Below are positions 56,745 to 64,000 of a stretch of DNA of 64,000 nucleotides, piece after piece. Origin of the DNA: Desmodus rotundus (taxonomy: Eukaryota; Chordata; Mammalia; Chiroptera; Phyllostomidae). Position numbers and translations under genes: made by a program. Under the pieces are notes generated by a model. It searched no databases. It worked only from the letters and a program-made list of their open reading frames with translations, and was not told the DNA's origin. The stretch is taken from positions 57,992,239 through 58,056,238 of the forward strand of contig NC_071389.1 of the NCBI RefSeq assembly GCF_022682495.2. The letters are read 5' to 3'. Within the stretch, counting starts at the first letter, position 1. The number at the start of each line of letters is the position of its first letter.

Positions 56745-58069
56745 AATTTTTAAACTTACTCTTTCAATTTCTCCCAGAAAAGGCCAACATTTTTTCTTTC
56801 TTTCTTTTCTTTCTTAATATAAGCCATAGTAAGAATAGTAGCCATCATCATCATGCAAACATTAGCTTTTGTTTCCACTAAAGAATTTTTCTTCTTTAAA
56901 GTTGTTTTCCATACATTGATATTAACAAAAATTCTAGATAAACAAGTTTATCTATGAGAACAGTTTGGATTCTTTGTAAGTTATAGAAATTGACACGACT
57001 GATATAACCAGGAAAACTTATTGGGAGAATGACAAGTAGTTCCAAGAATCAACGGAAACATAAAACAGGTTGTGAAAAAAAATGGGAACAAGATCAACCA
57101 TGAAAATTCAAGTGCCAAGAACTACTAAGTTCTCTAATCAAGGCTGTCCACTGGAATGAAGGCTCTTAGGCCATTTTGTCTATCAATTCTTTCAAGAGTC
57201 AGAGCACCAACCATGAGGACCTACTGGCCAGGTTTGGGTCATATACCATACCTCAGTCAGTGTAAGTCCAAACAGCTTGACTTTGAATCTCATTAAAAAT
57301 ACATAAAATGAGGGGAAGGCAATTCTTCTAAATAAAAGCAGGATACTTTTAGCAAAAGCAGAAGGAATAGATACCAGGCAGAAAAAAAAGCAGCAGTAAC
57401 AAAACATGTCCACCAGCATGAATCATAATTCAAACTGTTTTTTAAAAAGAATATGGTATCAGAAGCTAACTAACTAAAGTGCTAGGCATATATAACTGTT
57501 CTCTGTTCTTTGTTCGGATATCTAGAACTCAAATTTCTATAGTCACTGAACTTCCTAAATACCTGCTACCTTTTGATTCCCATCAGTCAACCATCAGCAC
57601 CCAAATCTTTATCAAAATTGGTATCCCTAATGTGTCTAATCATTTACTTTTGACTGAAGCCAGTGAACTTTCCTCTCTGTTCAATGGACTCACAACCTCT
57701 GTGTCATCCAATGTGAATGACGACAACCCATGTCACTTCTTTATTAGCTGACCAAAAAAAAAAGTGTAAGTACTTGTGCAGCTGCTACTCTCTAGACTGG
57801 AGAAGTACTAAGATTGCTGGATCCTTGAAGGGTTCACATTTAAGAGGGACAAACAGATTAAAAAATTATGATACTGTATATAAGAGATTGCAGAGTAAGC
57901 ACTTATATGCTCACAAAGAAAAGAATCCTATTGGATAAAGAAGGATGAAGAGTGTTCTGTGCAGAGAAAAGGATGCATACAAAAATTTCAATCATGGTAT
58001 TACAGGGAATTCACAGGACTGCAATAAGCCATGTATGAGTCAAATTAAGAGTGTCCGGAGCTGAATTTA
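56745..58069. other. No gene recognised
   Basis: The 90-codon plus frame at 57479-57751 is open, but I recognise no domain, splice site context or repeat in it. 56970-57230 might be an old LTR. Otherwise unassigned. Confidence 0.45.
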
Positions 58070-58288
58070 TATAGACAGACAGGGGTTTCATTGTGAAGGC
58101 ATTTGTGTGACCTATGCAGGAATTTAAATGTTAGCCTATAGTCAGTGGGGTGCCATTGAGAAGTTCTCAAAGTAGTAATCAGATTTGTGTTACATGAAGA
58201 CTAGTGACTGTGTAAATGGGACTAGCATAGGAAAGAAGATAATACAGCACTGTTGCAATAATCCAAGCCAGCAAAGCCATGCAGATTA
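58070..58288 (-). mobile_element. L2 LINE fragment, minus strand
   Basis: 'gtgaaggcatttgtgtgacctatgcaggaatttaaatgttagcctatagtcagtggggtgccattgagaag' and 'tacagcactgttgcaataatccaagccag' are complementary to L2, the same region as part of the long copy at 25.6-27.3 kb. Confidence 0.72.
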
Positions 58289-58290
58289 AG

Positions 58291-58742
58291 ATACTTGTCT
58301 TACTTTCCTGGAGCTGGTGTAATAAAAGAGCACACACTCAGTGGTTTCAAGGAATAGAAATGTATTCTCTCAGAATTTTGGAGGCCACAGATTGTACTTG
58401 AGGAAGTGATGCTCCCTCCAAAGATCCTGTGGGAGACTCTGGTCCTCCCCTCATCCAACTTCCGGTGGCCGCTGGCCTTCCTTGGCTGTGGCCCTATCAT
58501 TCCCTTCTCTGCCTTTGTGTTCACATGTCTTCCATCCTTCCTGCTTTCAAACTTCCCCTGTGTCTCTTACCAAGATCTCTGAATGTAGGGTTTACCTGGA
58601 TAATACAGAATGACCTCTTTTTTTCCAAAATATTTCACTTAATTATATCTGTGAAGATTATTTTGCAAATAAGGTAAGCATTGCAGGTTCCAGGAATTAG
58701 AATGAGGACGGATCATTTGGGAGGGTCCCATTCATCTACACA
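58291..58742 (-). mobile_element. MLT1 LTR, minus strand, nearly full length
   Basis: Plus strand: 'gagcacacactcagtggtttcaaggaatagaaatgtattctctcagaattttggaggccacag', 'cttccggtggccgctggccttccttggctgtggc', 'cacatgtcttccatcc', 'ttacctggataatacagaatgacctc' and 'tatctgtgaagattattttgcaaataaggtaagc'. This is the complete MLT1 order in reverse, ending near 58742. It abuts the L2 fragment, into which it probably inserted. Confidence 0.87.
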
Positions 58743-59750
58743 GCAATACAATGGAAAGAAAACATAAAGAATGGCAGATTTGGTCAGGGGCTAATGAAAT
58801 TTGTTGAGTAATTGATGCACTGAAGAACAGCCCCAAAAAGTAGTTTAAAGGAGATTGAGAATTGGAAGATGAATTCTTAAATGTCTACCTCAGGGGAAAA
58901 AAGACAAGCTACTCTTTGTCTGTATCTTTTTTTGTCTTCTTCTTCATCTATAGAGAGTTCTAATTTTAAAAGAATGATTTTGTGCCCCCCCAAAAATATT
59001 AGTTACTTCCTAAGTTACTTTTAGTTATGATTATTCTTATGGCCACATTCTGTGTAGAAGAATCTTGCGGATGGGATTTAAGAATGATTTTTAAAGAGAT
59101 TTCACTTAGTAGACTTACTTTATTTGCACACTTACCTTTTACATTTCCCCTTCCATCTTCCTCCTAAAATGAACAGGGATACAATGAAGTTTCTAAAGGC
59201 AGTGCCGTCTTATGGTCATGAGAATGAATGTCAAACGCTAAGAAAAGTAGGCGGAGGGGGAAGGTGAAAGGATTCTGAATCCTTTGTGGGGATACAGCAG
59301 AAGTGCTGCTCCAGCCTTAATACTCAGAATTGTTATGGGAGAGAAAACGAAATTAAAGAAAAAACTTAGGGACAGACAGAGGAAAAAAATGGGAGGGAAA
59401 GGGTAGAAACAAAAAGGATTTCACAAAGACTAACAAAAAGGTAGGGTGGGGCAAAGGGGAAACAATGAGAGAGTGATATTTATAAGCAAAAAAAAAAAAA
59501 AAGGGTTTTCCGATTGTTTCCTTACTTTTCAGAGCTATTGTCAACCTTTGGCACCTTAAATTAATATTTACTAAATGCCTACTGTGTATATATGTTTTGT
59601 TGATCAAAATCAACTGACTTCTTTAAATATTTAATTCACTTTTATGGTTTTAATTGTACTTTTTTCTGATAATTCACATCATTTACTAACTAAAATTACA
59701 TCATTAATCTCGAGCTCTCCATTTGTATCTGCTACTGAACCAAAGTGGAG
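58743..59750. other. No gene seen
   Basis: AT-rich with an A15 run near 59488. Nothing assigned. Confidence 0.5.
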
Positions 59751-60800
59751 TTCAGGTGCCTGCCACCACCAAAAGGCAAACTCTAGAGGCTGGTTAAAAA
59801 GGAAAAACGTGTTTATTCTAATGCAGAATGATTTGGAAAAATGGGGAGCTCCCCATCTCACAGCTCATCTCCTCTGCAAAACCCAGACAAAACCCAGATG
59901 TCCTTAGCAAAACCCAAACAAAGGCAGTGCTCAGAATTGCGGCTCCATTTTAAAGTATCTTCCTTTGGAGAACAAAGCAGCTTTTAAGCAGTCACCCAGA
60001 TAACTCAGCATGTCCCCAACTGCCCTCTGGCTTCAGGCTCCCTCCTGCAGGCTGCATGTGGAACCAGCACTGCCATTGGCCATGTGGCCTCGGGAGCCAC
60101 AAAGTCCCGTGCTCCAGGGCCAGAGGGCACACAAAGGCACCAGTGAATGCTCCACCAGGTCAGCAGGAGGGAGAGATGCCCTTCTGAAGGCCATGTGACT
60201 GTGGTCACATGGGCCACAGAGAAGACAGGCCAGTACACTGTCTGAGTGTAAGTCCCAAGCACAGCCAACAGCAAGAGAGTGATCTCTTTGTTCCTCTGGG
60301 TTTAGTTTTGTATTAGTTCCATGTGTTAGAAGGATCAATTAACTTCCTAAACTTGCACATGTTCTGGATGGGTCCACCTCCCAAGCAATCCCTTCTTTCT
60401 TCCAGGTAGACTGACTGGCCTCTCTGGTTCAGCACCTCCCTCTGCCACCATTTTAACTTCTATTGTGCATGGGCCTGCCTTCCCCTGGTCCCACCCCAAT
60501 CTGGTACTGGAACAAGGGTAGGAGGGCTTTTCCCCTCTTATCTAATTATCTTGCTAGCCTTGCAAATGCTCAGTGTAAGGAACTCCTCCTGCCGCCACCT
60601 CACCTGAGGGAGGGTGGAACATGTGCTTGGTTATCTGGGCACTACAGTCATGTCAGTGGAAGTGCTGCAAAAACTCAATGTCATTTCCATGGCCTTGGGT
60701 GTTTCCCGAAGGCATTGTCTGGCTGCACACCACACCCTCAGCTTGCTCTCCACAGTCCAGACAGCCTGTTTATCTATTCATAACTACCTACGATCTTTTT
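59751..60800 (-). mobile_element. Candidate long ERV LTR, minus strand, unclassified
   Basis: A GC-richer block of about 1 kb. Read on the minus strand, it has near 60480-60430 a stretch GGCCCATGCACAATAGAAGT followed by 'taaaatggtggcagagggaggt'. This closely parallels the block near 35778 in the candidate LTR at 35515-36570. A poly(A) signal AATAAA lies at about 59812 (minus strand), near its other end. U3-type motif first and AATAAA late is LTR-like. Open frames on both strands at 60005-60893 reflect the GC content and show no domain. The ends are not determined. Confidence 0.42.
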
Positions 60801-61319
60801 TTTCTTATGACCAATGACTCTAAAAGTTTTCACAACGTTCTAGGTTTTAAGAAGGAGGTTCTTCATCTTTCATTCCATTTTTTTTTTGTCTAATAATATC
60901 TGAAGTTAGACAGATTATTAGAAAGTTCAAAAAATAAATTTTATAAATTCACTTTCAAATAATAAAAGAACCTCTCTTAATGAGAGTTTATGTTTAGGTT
61001 TGACCCTGCCATATCTCATATAGGAAGTACTCAGGAAAGCAGAAAATATTCTTTTTTTTGTGACTAAATTACAATGACTTTGAAGATTTCAAAATTAAAA
61101 TGTACATCCAAAAGAAAGTAGCTGCAGATTTTCTTTCCCCCAAAAAACATAAACATAAGTGAAAGTAAAGAATAATTGCAGCCCATGTAAAACCATCTTT
61201 GTTTACTGAAAGATATGGATCTTGAACAAATTGGTTCCACAAATTGTCCTTAAAAAATACTGTTTTAACTAAAATTTCTAGTGATCTCATTGCTGAATTA
61301 CTCTAAAAATAGGAGCTGG
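60801..61319. other. No gene seen
   Basis: AT-rich, unassigned. Confidence 0.5.
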
Positions 61320-61740
61320 AGGCAGGCCTGTGGATAGGCTCACGACATATGAGTCAGGAACTTGGGAAAGAATTGGCCTGACAGTTCTTGCCTCAAGTCC
61401 CTCATGTGGTGGCAAGTCAGCTGCGGCTGGGGCTGCCGTAATCTGAGTGCTCTACTGTGCCGCATGTCCAGATGGTCACTCACATGGCTGCAGCTGATGG
61501 TGGCCAGAGTGCCCCCATGAAATGACTTCAGCGTGGTAGTTTCTAGGTAGTTGACCTTATACAGCAGCTGGCTTTCCCCATAGTGAGCATCTCAAGAGAA
61601 CAAGGCAGAAAGGCTGCATGACCTTTTTTGGTCTTGCCTGGAAAGCCATCCAGTGTGACCTCTCTAGTATTCTCTGAGTTACAGACAAATCACTAAGACC
61701 GGTCTACATGCAAGCAAAGGGTCATAGACTTCCTATTTTA
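61320..61740 (-). mobile_element. Old MLT1-like LTR, minus strand
   Basis: 'gctgcggctggggctgccgtaatctg', 'ccagatggtcactcacatggctgcagctgatggtggcc', 'cagcagctggctttccccatagtgagcatctcaagagaacaaggcagaaaggctgcatgacc' and 'gttacagacaaatcactaagaccggtctacatgcaagcaaagggtcatagac' follow the reverse of an old MaLR LTR. Confidence 0.6.
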
Positions 61741-62522
61741 ATTTTAAGATGCCTAAGAGATAATCATAGTAAAAGCATAGTTTTTAGCTTTCTTAATGAG
61801 AAATGTTAACAATTTTTATAACTGGTATGTACTATATTTAATATAATCTTTTTAGGATTTTGGTTATGGGCAAGAGAATAACTTATCAGTACAACATATA
61901 CTTATAACGATAAAGTTCTTACATAACAAAGAAATAATATATCCTGTTGGGTTTTGCCTTTCTACCTTTACCCTTGAACCAAACTTTAAAAAAAAATCAT
62001 TACGGTTAAACCTTAATTTATTAAAGCAAGAGACTACCTCTGGGGAGGAAAGACTTAGAAAGTAGTGAAGGCCTTGTTCTTTCAAGCTGTGAACAGCAGT
62101 TACTTTAAGTCTTGTCTCTGCAGGAAGAAAAAAACAAACATGACTCCTTAGAGTAAAGAGGAACAAGAAAAGTAAGTCCTCATATTGACATTGGGGGAAA
62201 TTAAAGGAACTCTTCTCCAGCCTGGGTTAGTCTTCCCAGGAACTTCCCTTAAAAATAGGCAAAGTAAATTTTAAACATTTAAAAACTAACTCACTGACTA
62301 TCTTTTTATTGATTTATTTTAATTTATCATAACTTGTGACTTTACACTTTCAATTTGAAAATATTTTGGAAAAATTAAAATAAAGAAAGAGATCAATCAA
62401 TTTTTAGAAAATTTTACTAAATGAAATTTCTAGTACTTTTATTATAATAACACAAGCAGTTCAGACCTATCTTTTGTTTTACAAATGTCTGTTCTGATAA
62501 TAATTTTAGCATTAAAAAAATA
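61741..62522. other. No gene seen
   Basis: AT-rich. The 100-codon minus frame at 61864-62166 has no recognised domain. Confidence 0.45.
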
Positions 62523-62733
62523 GCCCTGGCTGGTGTGACTCCGTGGATTGAGTGCCTGCTTGTATGTAAACCAAGAGGTTACTGGTTCGATTCCAGTCAG
62601 GGCACCTGCCTGGGTTGTGGTCCAGGTCCCCACTGGGGGGTCATGTGAGAGGCAACCACACATTGATGGTTCTCTTCCTATCCTCCTCCCACCTTTCCCC
62701 TCTCTCTAAAAATAAATAAAGAAATTTTTTTTT
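62523..62733 (+). mobile_element. Ves SINE
   Basis: Head GCCCTGGCTGGTGTGACTCC, intact B box GGTTCGATTCC at 62584-62594, GGTCCAGGTCCCCACTGGGG, CACACATTGATGG, CT-rich region and AAAATAAATAAAG tail. Well preserved; the target duplication is not certain. Confidence 0.95.
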
Positions 62734-64000
62734 AAATTTTAAGTAATCATTTATCCATAAAATCATTATATTTCATGTTTACTCTTTTTAGGTCCCCATG
62801 CTAGTTAGTGTCCAAAAAGTTCAGATTTCTGTGTATCACTGTGCTACAATAGCTGTTATGGAAATAAATTAAATTTGTAAAGGACTCCATGTGTCTGTTA
62901 AGGGACATTTCTATGATTCTACACCTGCCAGTAGATGATGACTGTTTTTTGTAAATGTAGCTGGGAATAATAAGTAGACTTTATTTCCAGCATAGAAAGT
63001 GATGATTCCAGTTTTCTGTTTTCAACATTATGATATCTGAAAAAGGTGCTTGAGACAATAAAGGAACTAGGACAAGATGAGAAACCCACATCCAGAAAGG
63101 AGAAAAGAGAAAGCAGGGGCAATTCATTGGTATTTGATATATTTGAATAGCTGAACAAATGTTATTCTACCTCTGAACTCTTTCAAATATACTGTAAACA
63201 AGTCTAGTTATCAAAGAGGCTTTTAGATAGATATTCTGTTATTTTAAGAAAAGTATCCAAATGTCAGTACTGAACTACAGTGTTTTACATACTCTACAGA
63301 GCCAAACAATTCCATTTGTTTGTGGTAAGAAAGACTTTTGGATTTTGGGTCGAATCATTTTATCTGTCACTGAGCCTCTCTACTAGGGTCACCTACCATT
63401 TTTTATAGCTAGAGCATATTTAGAAATGTGTGATTGGGAGCAACCAATCTAGGGAGGGTCACAGCCATGTTGGGGTGAAAACGCAGCTTAAGAGCCAGAA
63501 AAAAGGTAGATATAACGACTGCCTTAGAACATATCTTTATTTTTAAAGGGCCTGAGGTTCAAATGCATAGTCAGTCCATAATCCTACCCTATACATGGAA
63601 TAACTCTTAAGGCAAAGAAGTGAAAAAGCTGTTTCTACTTTTTTTCATACCCCCTTCAGATGTAACTTCTTTCTGCTTTTAAAGCTTCCTTTGATGTTGC
63701 TTTTAGCTTAATAGCCTTCATTGATCTACAGATGTCTGTGGGACAGACCACAGCATTCCCTTACTCCCATATATTGTTATGTTTGGGTTGGGCTTCAAGT
63801 GCTTGTATTATTTCCTTGTTTATTCTTAAAGCATCCATTGACCAGGGATTACATGTGAAGTGGTAAGCTGGTGCTGGGGATAGGAATGTGACTAAGACAT
63901 AAATTCTACACTCATGTTCACAGGACCTTATTCCCTTACAGAATGTATACATAAAGTGATATATAAATGCTATAAATGCACAGAGGAAGAAACCTATTTC
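62734..64000. other. No gene; possible L2 end near 63860-63990
   Basis: 'gtgctggggataggaatgtgactaagacat' with 'ataaagtgatatataaatgctataaatgc' resembles the antisense 3' region of L2. The rest is unassigned. Confidence 0.45.

Noticed and set aside
59353..60893. Several overlapping frames as a possible small gene
   Set aside because: Frames on both strands follow local GC content, lack domains, and lie in an LTR-like block.
62523..62600. Possible tRNA gene
   Set aside because: Same reason: it is the head of a Ves SINE.
1..64000. Helitron (HeliBat-type) insertions, abundant in vespertilionid bats such as Myotis
   Set aside because: I looked for the known 5' start and CTAG-type 3' hairpin ends and saw none. 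This weakly argues against a Myotis-like genome but proves nothing.
1..64000. CRISPR array, bacterial operon or phage-like features
   Set aside because: No regularly spaced repeats and no prokaryotic gene density; the DNA is mammalian.

Overview
The window is non-coding nuclear DNA from a mammal, most probably a bat. Eleven tRNA-derived SINEs match the Ves family, whose 5' end reads roughly GCCCTGGCTGGTGTGGCTCAG and whose tail is a pyrimidine tract followed by AAAATAAATAAA. Ves is typical of Chiroptera, above all Yangochiroptera. L1, L2, MIR, MLT1/MaLR, Tigger and hAT remnants are what any placental genome carries. Two small DNA-transposon families (a hAT MITE and a mariner-like MITE) also suit a bat lineage with late DNA-transposon activity. 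I cannot name the species.

I found no protein-coding gene, exon, rRNA gene, tRNA gene or CRISPR array. The longest open frames are 60-145 codons. Those that can be explained fall in LINE remnants, or antisense to LINEs, LTRs and SINEs. The window is best read as intergenic or deep intronic.

Layout. 1-2.4 kb: mostly unique AT-rich DNA with a strong short hairpin, a 70-bp perfect AT palindrome, and Ves and MIR copies. 2.4-12.2 kb: pieces of one old L1, all in the same orientation and in the order 5'UTR, ORF1, ORF2, 3' end. They are separated by MLT1/MaLR and ERVL-like LTR insertions and a Ves. 12.2-21.5 kb: mainly unique, with a hAT remnant, a Tigger element and MIRs. 21.5-23.8 kb: an L1 3' end, a candidate solo LTR, and a Ves with an exact 16-bp target duplication. 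25-27.4 kb: an MLT1 fragment and a long antisense L2 that keeps reverse-transcriptase-like reading. 31.5-36.6 kb: an LTR cluster, including two inverted copies of one LTR family. 37-51 kb: Ves copies, MIRs, MLT1-like LTRs, an L1 tail, two mariner-like MITEs and a hAT MITE with an exact 8-bp duplication. 51-64 kb: two L1 3' ends, an L2, an MLT1, a candidate LTR, an old MLT1-like LTR and a last Ves.

No genes act together here. The interest lies in the layering of the transposons, the small lineage-specific DNA elements, the unclassified LTRs and a few structural oddities. Family names come from recognising sequence by eye; boundaries without target duplications are good to about 10-50 bp.
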